Source of the DNA: an uncultured Paraburkholderia sp.
GTDB lineage: Bacteria; Pseudomonadota; Gammaproteobacteria; Burkholderiales; Burkholderiaceae
Length of the DNA stretch: 39,287 nucleotides
Assembly (NCBI GenBank): GCA_940746715.1
Contig: CALNWN010000018.1
Coordinates: 1-39,287, forward strand
Reading direction: 5' to 3'
This document shows positions 1 to 9,541 of the stretch, one piece after another. Made by a program: the position numbers and the translations under genes. The first letter of the stretch is position 1, and each line of letters starts with the position of its first letter. Under the pieces are notes generated by a model. That model did not search any database, was not told the DNA's origin, and worked only from the letters and a program-made list of their open reading frames with translations.

Positions 1-245
1 TTGCCGTGCTCGCGCTGTTGTCTGCTTCGCTCATCTGCCGCTGTCTCCTCTTTGCGTGCTCATTGCTTCACTTCCGGCGAAAAGCGGCGCGGCGTCTTGC
101 GGAATGGCGCGGCCTGTGGATCGCGCGAGCTGTGTGTGCCGCCAGCCGTCGCGGTTTCATAAGCGAAATCGTCGCATTTCATTTTTGAAACGCAAGCGCG
201 CATAATAGGCGAACCTTGGCAGAAACCTTTTCGCGAGCTGAAACC
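1..245. other. Leader region upstream of prpR, no gene seen
   Basis: A short rightward reading frame here (6-188) is Arg/Cys-rich and has no family look, so I do not call it. The stretch probably holds the prpR promoter and, in related genomes, the control region for a divergent prp operon that would lie outside this window. I see no convincing sigma-54 -24/-12 pair. Confidence 0.4.
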
Positions 246-2177
246 GTGAGCACCCCGCCGTTCGACTCCGCCCCGCGCCCGCGCATCTGGGCGCTCAGCA
301 TCAGCCGCCTGCGCGATCTGTTTCTCGACATCGCCGGCGAATATGTGGAGCGCGCCGACTTGCGCATTGTCGCGCGAGGTTTCGAAGACGCCGTCCGCGA
401 AATCGAAGCCGCCGGCGCGGGCCGCCCCGACGTCGTCATTGCCGGCGGCTCGAACGGCGCGTATCTGAAGACGCGCCGTTCGAGCCGGTCGTCATGATCA
501 CCCCAACGGGTTTCGACGTGATGCATGCGCTCGCCCGCGCCCGCCGCGACGGCGCGAAGGTCGCGCTGGTCTCACGCACGGCGACACGCCCGACGAAGTG
601 CGCCGCTTCGTCGCCGCATTCGGGCTCGACGTGACGTTCGCCTCGCACCAATCCGCGCAGGACGCGGAGAGCGTGGTGCTGGACCTGCGCGATCGCGGCA
701 TCGACGTGGTGGTCGGCCCCGGACTCGTCACTGACCTCGCCGCGAACGCCGGCATGGGCGCGGTGTTTCTATACTCGCGCGCTTCGGTGCGAGCCGGCTT
801 CGAGACGGCGCTCGAAGTCGCGCAGGCAACGCGGCGCGAAACGCTACGCCGGCAGCGCCTCGACAATCTGCTGCAGCATTTGCGTGATGGCGTCGTCGCG
901 CTCGACGCCGAAGGACGCGTCGAGGCGATGAACCAGCGCCTTGCCCCGCCATGCTCGGCATCGACGCAGCGAATGCAGCGGGCCGGGCGCTACTCGAACT
1001 CGCGCCCGACCTCGCTGGCAGCCTGCCCGACTCGGACGGCGATGCGTTCTGCACCGTGCGCGGCGCGAGCTATGTCGTGCACCGCGGACCGCTTGCGAGC
1101 GGCGGCGCCTCGACGGGCACCGTGTTGACCTTTCAGGAATCGCGCGCTGTCGAGCGGCTCGACCGGACGCTGCGCTCGCGTCAGCGCGTGCAGCAGTTCA
1201 ACGCGCGTTACCGGCTGGAGGACATGGTCGGCGCCTCCGAATCCATGCAACGCGTGCGCGCGCTCGTGCAGCGTTATGCGAGGTCGGACGCGACCGTGCT
1301 GATTCTCGGCGAGAGCGGCACCGGCAAGGAAATGGTCGCGCAAAGCATGCATCAGTTGAGCGCGCGGCGCGACTTCGCGTTCGTCGCGATCAACTGCGGC
1401 GCGTTTCCCGAGGCCTTGCAGGAAAGCGAACTGTTCGGCTACGAAGAAGGCGCGTTCACCGGCGCGCGCAAAGGCGGCAAGGCGGGGCTGATCGAAGTCG
1501 CGCATCGCGGGACCCTGTTTCTCGATGAAATCGGCGAGATGCCGCTGTCGTTGCAAAGCCGTTTGCTGCGCGTGCTGCAGGAACGCGAAGTCGTGCGGCT
1601 CGGTTCAACGGAACCGACGCGCGTCGATATTCGCGTGGTCGCCGCGACACATCGCGCATTGACCGAGGGCATCGAAGCTGGCCGCTTTCGCGCCGATCTC
1701 TACTACCGGCTCAATATTCTGAGCATCGCCCTGCCGCCGCTGCGCGAGCGTCCAACGGACCTGCTGCCGCTTGCCGTCGAATTGCTCCTGCAAGCCGCCG
1801 CGCGCGAGCCGAGACTCGCCGCGCTCGCCGACCCGTTGCAGCGTTACGCATGGCCGGGCAATGTGCGCGAGTTGCAGAACGTGATCGAGCGGATTGCCGT
1901 GGAGCTGGCGGCAATGGAGACGGACGCCGACTCGGAAACCGGCAGCGAAGCGCTCATCACGCGGGACATGTTGCGCAGCATCGCGCCGGAAATCGCGGAG
2001 CCGCCGCACTCGCGTACGAAGAAAGCCGCATTGACGCTGCGCGAACGCAGCCGTCACGTGGAAGCCGACGAGATCCGCGCCGCGCTCGCCGCGCATGAGG
2101 GCGACCGCGACGCGGTGTGCGACGCGCTCGGCATCAGCAAGACGACGTTATGGCGGAAGCTGAACGCGGCGCGTTAG
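246..2177 (+). pseudogene. prpR: PrpR-like sigma-54-dependent activator, three frameshifts
   Basis: Propionate-catabolism-type enhancer-binding regulator. The product would have an N-terminal PrpR sensor domain (IAGGSNGAYLK, then PTGFDVMHALARAR), a PAS-like middle, an AAA+ sigma-54 interaction domain with Walker A GESGTGKE and GAFTGA (from about 1305), and a C-terminal Fis helix-turn-helix (ALGISKTTLWRKL). GTG at 246 is preferred to TTG at 216 because the family begins near here. The frame breaks near 470-478, 570-575 and 947-950, each consistent with one missing base; the summed length (about 644 codons) is normal. The AAA+ and HTH part from 951 onward is an uninterrupted frame and could make a sensor-less fragment. 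In the family, 2-methylcitrate is the effector; the prp enzymes are not in the window. Confidence 0.85.
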
Positions 2178-2203
2178 ATTTTTTCATGCCGGCGGCGCCA
2201 TGC

Positions 2204-2529
2204 TTACCGGCATTGGCCGCCGCGCGCGATGAACATGCTCGGCGTCATGCCGCAGCATCGCTTGAAATGCCGGCCGAAATGGCTCTGGTCGAAGAAGCCG
2301 ACCTCGGTCGCGACCACTGAGCCGGGCACGCCTTCGAGCAGCAGCGTCTGCGCCCGCTGAATGCGCACGCCGCACAGATAGCGATACGGCGAGGAGCCGT
2401 ACTGCTGCCGGAACACGGTCGCGACACGCTGAGCGCGGACAGCGCCGCGAGTTGCGCGAGCGTCACGGGCTCGTTGAAATGCGCTTCGATAAAAGCCCGC
2501 GCGGCATTGAGGCTGATGGACTGTTTCAT
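2204..2529 (-). pseudogene. Short AraC-type HTH regulator, frameshifted
   Basis: A stand-alone AraC/XylS double helix-turn-helix protein of about 108 codons, so only the DNA-binding domain, as in MarA/SoxS-sized members. The N-terminal half reads MKQSISLNAARAFIEAHF then LAQLAALSALS; the frame breaks near 2425-2435 and resumes as QQYGSSPYRYL, ending with the family signature GFFDQSHFGRHFK. Reading is leftward, with its start just after the end of the flavoprotein gene at 2526, so the two may be cotranscribed (4-base overlap). The target is unknown. It could also be the last part of a longer AraC gene, but no sensor domain is readable upstream. Confidence 0.75.
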
Positions 2530-3693
2530 GACGTCACGATGCTCTGGCGAGGCGCCGGCTCTTTGGCAAAATGCTGAATGGAGAATCGGTCGAGCGGAAT
2601 CGGCGTGCTGCCGGTATCGACGAGCTCCGCCAACGTCTCGCCCACGCCCGGACCGATCTGAAAACCGGAGCCGCTGAAGCCGAACGCATAGAAGAGCCCA
2701 TCCACCTTGCTGCTCGGACCGATCACCGGCTCGCTGTCAGGCAGATAACTTTCGACACCGCTCCACACGCGAATCACGTGCAACGGCGCGAGCGCGGGCA
2801 CGAGCCGGCGCATCTGCGCGAGCTGGCGCACGGTGTTGTGCGGCAGCACCGACGCGCGGCTTGTCGCTGCATCGGCCGGACCCGCGGGCCCGCCGCCGAC
2901 GATGATGTTGCCGCGCGGAATCTGCCGGAAGTAAATGCTCTCCTGCTTGATGGACGTAAACACGCCCATCGACGCTTTGAAGATGTACGGCACCGGCTCG
3001 GTCACGCACATTTGCGGTCCGCTCACGGCGAGCGGCGCGCCTTCGCCGAACTGTTCGGTGAGACGCGTGGCCCACGCGCCCGCGCAGATCACCAGTTGCG
3101 CCGCGCGGTACACGTCGCCGCGCGCGCTTTCCACGCGAAAGCGGTCGCCGTCTTTTTCGACGCGCACGATTTCCGTGTTCTCGATCACCTGCGCGCCGAG
3201 CCGCGCCGCCGCGCGTCCGAATGCGGGCGCGGCGAGACGCGGATTCGCGTGGCCGTCCAGCGGCGAAATGGATGCGGCCAGCACTTCGCGTCCGAGAAAC
3301 GGGAAGCGCTCGAACATGGCCTTGCCATGCAGCACTTCGAGTTCGAGCCCGTAAGCGCGCGCGTCGATCGCATACTGCTCAAAATGCTCGACGTCCTTCT
3401 CGTGATAGCACACGCGCGTATGGCCGACCGGCAAGGAACTCGACGTCCTCGCCGAGCAGTTCCGCCGAACGCTGCCACGTGCGCAGCGCGCGATTGGCCA
3501 TGGCAAGCTGCGGCAGCGCCCGCCCCTGCCGGCGGATGCCGCCGAAATTGACGCCGCTCGCCTGCTGTCCGGTCAGCCCGCGCTCGAGCAGAATGACCGA
3601 GCGATTGCGCTGGCGCAGAAAGAACGCGGTCGTCGTGCCCATGATGCCGCCGCCGATCACGATCACGTCGGCTTCGTTGCGCGTCGCGCTCAT
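2526..3693 (-). pseudogene. FAD-dependent oxidoreductase (DAO family), one frameshift
   Basis: D-amino-acid-oxidase/sarcosine-oxidase-beta-like flavoprotein that would oxidise a secondary amine or amino acid. The start at 3693 is set by a strong ribosome site (GAGGAGG about 7 bases upstream) and by the Rossmann motif VIVIGGGIMGTTTAFFL right after it. A break near 3430 (one base) separates the first about 90 codons from the C-terminal part, which holds PRLAAPAFGRAAARLGA, the IVGGGPAG region and the FAD-closing segment FYAFGFSGSGFQIGPGVGE. Total about 389 codons, normal. The start overlaps (ATGA) the stop of a remnant coding segment at 3690-3778, so this was probably the B subunit of a two-flavoprotein oxidase. 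The exact substrate cannot be told. Confidence 0.8.
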
Positions 3694-3778
3694 TGCGGGA
3701 CCTCCTCGGTGAGCGCGACAGGCAGCGGCTTGACGGGCGCCTGACCGCGCAGCCGTCCCACGGAGGAAAGCGGCACGC
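3690..3778 (-). pseudogene. C-terminal remnant of a gene upstream of the flavoprotein
   Basis: Leftward, the codons up to the TGA at 3690-3692 read as PLSSVGRLRGQAPVKPLP followed by VALTEEVPQ, and this TGA overlaps the flavoprotein ATG as ATGA. The tight coupling and protein-like composition suggest the end of a former neighbour, perhaps the FAD/NAD(P)-binding A subunit of an opine- or hydroxyproline-type oxidase. Its body is missing. Further on (3784-3843) an ATG opens 19 codons ending in TGA, perhaps the former start of the same gene. The assignment is inference; the reading frame and overlap are seen. Confidence 0.35.
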
Positions 3779-3940
3779 ACCTGTCAATTGCTCGAGCCGG
3801 TTGCCGAGGTCAGGAGCGCCATGTGGTGAGTTTCCTTATTCATCGAACTTCTCCGCGAGGATGGGCAGTTGTGAGGGCTGCGTGGGGTTGATCGGCGACT
3901 GCAACAGCGGCACTGCAACGACGGATGCAACAGCGGGACT
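3779..3940. other. Debris between two flavoprotein genes
   Basis: No complete gene. Leftward, the frame of the PuuB-like gene continues after its stop (3941) for 34 more codons to a TAA at 3836, including the run SPINPTQPSQLPILAEKFDE. This may be the tail of a deleted gene or chance. With the remnant at 3690-3778 it looks like a scar left by loss of one or more genes. Confidence 0.3.
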
Positions 3941-5051
3941 TCAGTATAAGATGTCCTTGATACGGTAATACGTGCCCACGAGCGGCAGGAACCAGGGCTT
4001 ACCGGTGTGTCCCGGAATCGCCGACCACTCGGACTCGTCCCATGGGTTGCGATCCGCGCGGCCGTCCATCACATCGGCCATCACCTGGCCTATGTGCGTG
4101 GACATCTGCGTGTCGTGGCCGCTGTAGCCCATCGAAAAATAGATGCCGTCGTGCTGTCCGGCATGCGGCAGGCGATCGGCGCTGATGTCGACGAGGCCGC
4201 CCCAGCAATAGTCGATACGCGCGGTGGCGAGCATCGGAAACATCGCGGCAAGACCCTGCTGCAAAATGCGCCCGCTCTTGGCATCCGAAGGCCGCTCGGA
4301 GGCCGTGAAGCGCGCGGCCGCCGAACAGCAAGCGCGAATCCGGCGTCACGCGGAAATAGTTGTGCATGAGGCGCGTGGTCGTGTAGGCGCGCCGCTTCGG
4401 CAGCACCTGCGCGAGCAATGCGGGCGGCAGCGGCTCCGTCACGACGATGAACGAGCCGACCGGCGCGAGGCGCCGCCGGTACCAGCCGAACGGGCCGTGC
4501 CGCGAAGGTCCGGTTGCGATCAACACCTGCTTCGCGCGCACTTCCCCGCGCGTGGTGATCACGCGGTGAGTGCCGCTCTCTTTCACGATCGACGTAACGG
4601 CCGCGTGTTCATACAGCTTCGCGCCGCGCCGGACCGCGGCTTCGGCCAGCCCGACCGCGAACCTGCCCATGTGCATCTGGCCGCCGTGACGTTGCAGCAA
4701 GCCGCCGTAAAAGCTGTCCGACTGCACCTCGCCGCGAATGCGTTCGCCGTCGATCAGCTCGATGTCGGTGTTGACCGTGCGGCGAATGAGCTCCGCTGTC
4801 TTCTCCAGATGCGCGAGATGATGCGGCTTCGACGCCACGGTCGCGACGTAATCGCAGTCGATCTGCTCTTCGCCGATCAGCCGCTCCACCGTATCGACCG
4901 CGTCCGAATACGCGCGATAACACGCGCTCGCGCGCTCGAGACCGAGTTGCGCGGCGAGCGCGGCGAAGTCCTGCGCCACGCCCGTGTTCACCTGGCCGCC
5001 ATTGCGGCCCGAGGCACCGCCGCCCACACGCCCCGCGTCCACGACCGTGAC
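3941..5051 (-). pseudogene. PuuB-like gamma-glutamylputrescine oxidase, 5'-truncated and frameshifted
   Basis: FAD-dependent amine oxidase resembling gamma-glutamylputrescine oxidase (PuuB). Visible: GASVTVVDAGRVGGG, GASGRNGGQVNTG (FAD/substrate cap motif), then the FAD-closing C-terminal part WGGLVDISADRLPHAG and GYSGHDTQMSTHIGQVMAD. The frame breaks near 4295-4305. The first about 35-40 residues, including the GxGxxG Rossmann motif, are absent: upstream of RGASV the sequence changes directly into a rightward aminotransferase. A GTG at 5042 could start translation but cannot restore FAD binding. The divergent aminotransferase neighbour fits polyamine or amine degradation. Confidence 0.75.
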
Positions 5052-5062
5052 GGACGCGCCGC
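5040..5062. other. Deletion junction between divergent genes
   Basis: Leftward from here the flavoprotein is readable from about residue 38; rightward the aminotransferase is readable from about mid-protein. Neither N-terminus nor the promoter region that should lie between divergent genes is present. At least about 600-700 bases of expected coding sequence are missing. No insertion-sequence end or obvious target duplication is visible. Confidence 0.7.
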
Positions 5063-5904
5063 GCTGATCGCCGCCTCGGTCGCCGCGCTCGAAGCGAAGG
5101 TCGCGGAACTGGGCGCGGATAACGTCGCCGCGTTCTTCTGCGAACCGATTCAGGGCTCGGGCGGCGTGATCGTGCCTCCGGTCGGCTGGCTCAAGGCCAT
5201 GCGCGAAAGCTGCCGCAAGCTCGGCATTCTGTTCGTTGCGGACGAAGTGATCACCGGCTTTGGCCGCACGGGTCCGCTCTTCGCGTGCCAGGGCGAGAAC
5301 GTCGAGCCGGATCTGATGACGGTCGCGAAGGGTTTGACCGCCGGTTATGCGCCGATGGGCGCCGTGCTGATGTCAGACGAAATCTACCAGGGCATTGCGG
5401 ACGGCGACGCCGAGGCGATTGTCGGCCATGGCCACACGTATTTCCGCGCACCCGGTGAGCGCGACGATCGGTCTCGAAGTGCTGCGTCTTTATCATGAAG
5501 GCGGCCTGCTCGCGAACGGCGTGGCCCGCGCGCCGCGTTTTGCGCGCGGCCTTAACGCCCTGCTCGCGCATCCGCTCGTGGGCGATTCGCGTCACCGCGG
5601 CCTGCTCGGCGCGCTCGAACTCGTCGCCAACAAGGACACCAAGGCGCAGTTCGACCCGGCCTTGAAACTGTCCGAGCGCATTGCCGTGGCCGCGTATGAA
5701 AACCGCCTGATTTTCCGTGCCTTCGGCGACAACATTCTCGGCTTCGCACCGGCGCTCTCGTACACCGAATCGGACTTCGACCTGATGTTCGAGCGGCTCG
5801 AGAAAACCTTGGACGACGTGCTCGCGCAAGCCGACGTTCGAGCAGCGCTGAGCGGCAGCACCACGGTCAACCACCAGGCCAAAACTACTGCCGCTGCATG
5901 CTAG
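5058..5904 (+). pseudogene. Class III aminotransferase, N-terminal part missing, frameshifted
   Basis: PLP-dependent omega-amino-acid/polyamine:pyruvate transaminase type. Readable parts: AAFFCEPIQGSGGVIVPP, the PLP-ring region LFVADEVITGFGRTG, the PLP lysine in VAKGLTAGYAPMGA, and HTY/SAHPVSATIGLEVLRL. The frame breaks near 5448-5452 at TATTTCC, where one T looks extra. About 280 codons remain of a usual 440-460, so the first 160-180 residues are gone at the junction near 5050. Partner of the PuuB-like flavoprotein and followed by an Lrp regulator, so putrescine or a similar amine is a reasonable but unproven substrate. Confidence 0.8.
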
Positions 5905-5957
5905 AGTAGAGGGCGCCCTCAGTACCTTTTCTCAACCGCCGGAGCCACAACGTAACG

Positions 5958-6454
5958 ATGAGCAGCGACTGCAAGCTAGACCGTATCGACCTGCGCATAC
6001 TTTCGCAGTTGCAGAAGAAAGGCCGCATCACCAACGTCGAGCTTGCCGATGCGGTCGGCCTTTCGCCCAGCCCTTGCCTGATTCGCGTCAAGCGGCTGGA
6101 GAAAGCCGGCTACATCGTCGGCTATGGCGCGCAGATCCAGCTTGAAAAGCTCGGTGACGTGCAGATCGTTTTCACCGAAGTCACGCTCGCCGACCATCGG
6201 CGGGAAGACTTCATCAAGTTCGTGAATGCGATTCGCGACGTGGACGAAATCGTCGAATGCCATCTCGCGAGCGGCGGCTACGACTATCTGCTGAAGTTCG
6301 TCACGCGCAGCGTGAGCACTATCAGAGCATTATTGAAGGCTTGCTGGAACGCGACATCGGCATTGAAAAGTACTTCAGCTACGTGATCATCAAGTCGCCG
6401 TTCGTGAAGAACCACTATCCGCTCGAAACGCTCTTCTCGCAGAACCATCACTAA
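5958..6454 (+). pseudogene. Lrp/AsnC-family regulator, one frameshift
   Basis: Leucine-responsive-type regulator. The N-terminal HTH is clear (LDRIDLRILSQLQKKGRI, then LADAVGLSPSPCLIRVKRL), followed by the RAM ligand-binding domain (VECHLASGGYDYLLKFV). Near 6312-6316 one base is missing: GTGAGCAC should read GTGGAGCAC, after which the normal end EHYQSIIEGLLERDIGI and YFSYVIIKSPFVKNHYPLE resumes. Total about 165 codons, typical. It sits 53 bases after the aminotransferase and presumably controlled that amine/amino-acid locus. Confidence 0.85.
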
Positions 6455-6480
6455 GCCTTCACGAGGCCTTCATCAGGCCG

Positions 6481-7408
6481 TCAGACGCCCGCCTCCGGCG
6501 GGCTCCACTGCGCGAACTCCTCGCTCAGAAAGTCCACGCACACCCTCACTTTGGCCGACTGCGCGAGCCGCGCCGGGTACACCGCCCACAGGTTCGCCGG
6601 CTGCGTGACCTCCGGCAACACCTGCTGCAACTGGCCGCTGTCGAGGAGCGGGCCGCACGTCCCACATCGAGCGCAGCACGATGCCGCGCCCGGCCAGCGC
6701 CCATTGCACCGCGACCTCGCCGTGATTGGTCGACAACGGTCCGGTGACCTTGATGGACGCGCCGCCTCGCCGCGCACGGTCAGGCGCCACAAGCCGAACG
6801 GATGGGTCGCGCTCCTTGATGGCCAGACACGCATGCGAGGACAGATCCGCCAGTTGCCGCGGCGCGCCGTGCCGCGCGAGATAGTCGGGCGACGCGCATA
6901 GCACGCGATGATTCGACGCGAGGCGCCGCGCGATCAGATGCGGCGCAATTTCGTCGCCGATGCGAATGTCCAGATCGAAGCCTTCACCGGCGACATCCAC
7001 GAGCCTGTCGAACAGATCGAGCCGCACGCTCAGCTGCGGATAGCGCTCGGAAAAGCGCGCGAGCGCGGGCGCGACGAAGCGGCGGCCGAAACCGAAGCTG
7101 CTTGAAATGCGCAGCTTGCCGCCCGGAATGCGGCGCGTGGTGGACACGTCTTCGACCAGTTGGTCGACGTCGTCGAGAATCTTTTCGGCCCACGTGTAGA
7201 CGCGCTCGCCCGCCTCGGTAATCGCGACACGGCGTGTGGACCGGTGCAGCAGGCGCGTGCCGAGCGTAGTCTCGAGCACATTGATGCGCTTGCTGACATA
7301 CGCCGCGGACACCGACAACGACTCCGCCGCCGCGCTGAAACTGGCTTTGCGCGCGACTTCGCAAAACACGCGCAAATCGCCGAGATCGGGTGACGGGACA
7401 GCGTTCAT
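6481..7408 (-). pseudogene. dmlR: DmlR-like LysR regulator, frameshifted
   Basis: LysR-type regulator divergent from tartrate/D-malate dehydrogenase, the family's usual place. The N-terminal HTH (FCEVARKASFSAAAESLSV then YVSKRINVLE) and most of the effector domain read through one frame. The tail shifts near 6652-6656 and continues PLLDSGQLQQVLPEVTQPAN then LWAVYPARLAQSAKVRVCV. A segment about 6758-6808 is also out of frame: the alternate frame gives the family-like PFGLWRLTVRGEA, while the main frame gives an unrelated stretch, so two compensating indels are likely. Net effect: three lesions. Confidence 0.8.
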
Positions 7409-7462
7409 AAGTGCCTCTGAGGTGCCCGGCGACGCTCGGTTTTATACACGAATCGTGCACAG

Positions 7463-7493
7463 TGGCTTAACTAAAACAATCATTTTAGAGCCA
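7463..7493. promoter_or_regulatory. Inverted repeat in dmlR-ttuC intergenic region, likely LysR operator
   Basis: CTAAAA (7471-7476), six bases, then TTTTAG (7483-7488), flanked by TGGCT (7463-7467) and AGCCA (7489-7493). The AT-rich dyad lies in the divergent promoter region of a LysR gene and just upstream of a possible -10 (TAGAAT, 7505-7510) for ttuC, where a LysR activator site is expected. Confidence 0.5.
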
Positions 7494-7559
7494 AACAGCA
7501 GGAATAGAATAACTGTCATTACATTACACCCGTATTAGCCCTGAATGGAGGAGCGCAAC

Positions 7560-8153
7560 ATGTCGAAGAAATATCGGATCGCAGTCATTCCCGGCGACGG
7601 CATCGGCGTCGAGGTCATGCCCGAGGCGCTGCGCGTGCTCGACGCGGTGAAGACGCGCTTTGGCATCGAACTCGAGTATCAGCACATCGAGTGGGCAAGC
7701 TGCGAGTACTACGCAAAGCACGGCCAGATGATGCCGGACGACTGGAAGGCGCAGCTGCAATCGGCGGACGCCATTCTGTTCGGCGCGGTGGGCTGGCCCG
7801 ACACGGTGCCCGACCACGTTTCGCTGTGGGGCTCGCTGCTCAAATTCCGCCGCGAATTCGATCAGTACATCAACCTGCGCCCGGCACGGCTCTTTGCCGG
7901 CGTGCCGTCGCCGCTCGCGTGCCGCAAGGCGGGCGACATCGACTTCTGGATCGTGCGCGAGAACACCGAGGGCGAGTACTCGTCGGTGGGCGGCGTGATG
8001 TTCGGAGGCACGGAGCGCGAATTCGTGCTGCAGGAGTCCGTGTTCACGCGCCACGGCAGCGAGCGCGTGCTGAAGTTCGCGTTCGATCTCGCGCAACGCC
8101 GCGAGCGCAAGAAGATCACGGTCGCGACGCAGCGGCAGTCGACGGCGTCATAA
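7560..8153 (+). pseudogene. ttuC: Tartrate / D-malate dehydrogenase, 3' half missing
   Basis: NAD-dependent beta-decarboxylating dehydrogenase of the isocitrate/isopropylmalate dehydrogenase family (TtuC/DmlA). The start at 7560 follows GGAGGAG. Seen: YRIAVIPGDGIGVEVMPEAL (nucleotide/substrate fold), AILFGAVGWPD, SLLKFRREFDQYINLRPARL with substrate-binding arginines, and DFWIVRENTEGEYSS. Only about 190 of the usual 355-365 residues remain: after KKITVAT the sequence changes to an unrelated tail ending in TAA. The missing half holds the metal-binding aspartates and the conserved GSAPDI region, so the enzyme must be inactive. Confidence 0.85.
8126..8134. other. Junction of ttuC with the tad pilus locus
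   Basis: After the family sequence ITVAT (to about 8129) the expected KSNG continuation is absent and 19 bases before the tadA ribosome site a TAA appears. The bases 8130-8153 may be the last codons of a former tad gene such as tadZ/cpaE. Everything usually upstream in a tad cluster (flp, prepilin peptidase, rcpC, rcpA, tadZ) is missing here. Confidence 0.6.
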
Positions 8154-8172
8154 CGTCAGCCAGGAGAATCTC

Positions 8173-9481
8173 ATGTCACTACGCGAACAGATGTCGTCAC
8201 AGGCAGACCACGCATTGCCGGATCGTCAGCCGGGTCCGCGCGCGCCGCCTATCAGGCGCTCAAGCGCAAGGTCCACGAGGCCGTGCTCGACCGCGTCGAA
8301 CTCGAACGTCTCGCGCGCTTGCCCACGGAACAGGTTCGCCAGGAAATCGGCGGGCTGATTGCGCGCATCCTCGAAGAAGACAAGGCACCCGTCAACGATC
8401 TGGAACGCAGACAGTTGACGACCGACATTCACGACGAAATGTTCGGCTTCGGTCCGCTCGAGGCACTGCTGCGCGACCCGACCGTGTCGGACATTCTCGT
8501 CAACACGCACCGCACCACTTATGTGGAACGCCGCGGCCGTCTCGAACTGACGGACGTCACTTTCTACGACGACGCGCATCTGATGAAGGTGATCGAAAAG
8601 ATCGTCTCGCGGGTCGGGCGGCGCATCGACGAATCGAGCCCGATGGTCGACGCACGGCTGCCCGACGGCTCGCGTGTCAACGCGATCATCCCGCCCTCCG
8701 CCGTGGATGGACCGCTCATGTCGATTCGCCGTTTCGCGGTGAATCCGCTGCAGATGAGCGGCCTGATCGCATCGCAAAGTCTGACGCCGCCGATGGCCGA
8801 ACTGCTCGACGCACTCACGCGCGCGAAGGTCAACGTGCTGTGTCGGGCGGCACGGGCAGCGGCAAGACCACGCTGCTCAACATCCTGTCGGGCTTCATCC
8901 CCGAGGGCGAGCGCGTTGTCACGATTGAAGACGCCGCCGAACTGCAGTTGCGCCAGCATCACGTGCTGCGCCTCGAAACGCGGCCGCCGAATGTCGAGGG
9001 ACGCGGCGAAGTCACGCAACGCACGCTCGTGCGCAACGCGCTGCGGATGCGGCCCGATCGCATCATTCTCGGCGAAGTGCGCGGCGCCGAGGCGCTCGAC
9101 ATGCTCAACGCGATGAACACCGGCCACGAAGGCTCGCTCGCGACGATCCACGCGAACACGCCGCGCGACGCGCTCACGCGCCTCGAGAACATGATCAGCC
9201 TCGCGCTGCCGCCGAAGAATCTGCGTCAGCAGATTTCGTCGGCGATTTCGGTGGTGGTGCAGGTCGCGCGCCTGAACGACGGGCGCCGCAAGGTCGTCAG
9301 CATTCAGGAATTGACCGGCATGGAAGGCGAGATGGTAAACATGCAGGAGATCTTCACGTTCCGGCGAACCGGCGTCGATCAGAACGGCGCGGTGCGCGGT
9401 CACTTCTGCGCGACCGGCGTGAGGCCGAGATTCACGGAGCGCTTGCAGGCCTTCGGCATTACGCTGCCCGACCAGCTCTAG
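8173..9481 (+). pseudogene. tadA: TadA/CpaF pilus-assembly ATPase, two frameshifts
   Basis: Cytoplasmic secretion ATPase powering Flp/Tad pilus assembly. AGGAG lies six bases before ATG 8173. The N-terminal domain reads EIGGLIARILEEDKAPVNDL and MFGFGPLEALLRDPTVSDIL; the ATPase domain shows Walker A SGGTGSGKTTLLN, RPDRIILGEVRGAEALDML (Walker B) and GHEGSLATIHAN (His box). Breaks lie near 8218-8222 and 8838-8840, the second immediately before Walker A (a missing G). Combined length about 436 codons is normal. Confidence 0.85.
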
Positions 9482-9541
9482 ACCCGGCACTTCGAGACGG
9501 CATGACGCCGGCGGCACGCGGCTCATCTTTGTGAGGCTTTC

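Noticed and set aside
6..188. 60-codon rightward frame at the left edge
   Set aside because: Cys/Arg-rich, no ribosome site, no family look; likely noncoding leader of prpR.
216..245. TTG 216 as the prpR start
   Set aside because: GTG 246 is closer to the family N-terminus; the extra ten residues look unrelated.
5040..8134. Insertion-sequence or phage scars at the gene joins
   Set aside because: No transposase fragment, terminal inverted repeat or target duplication could be seen at either join.
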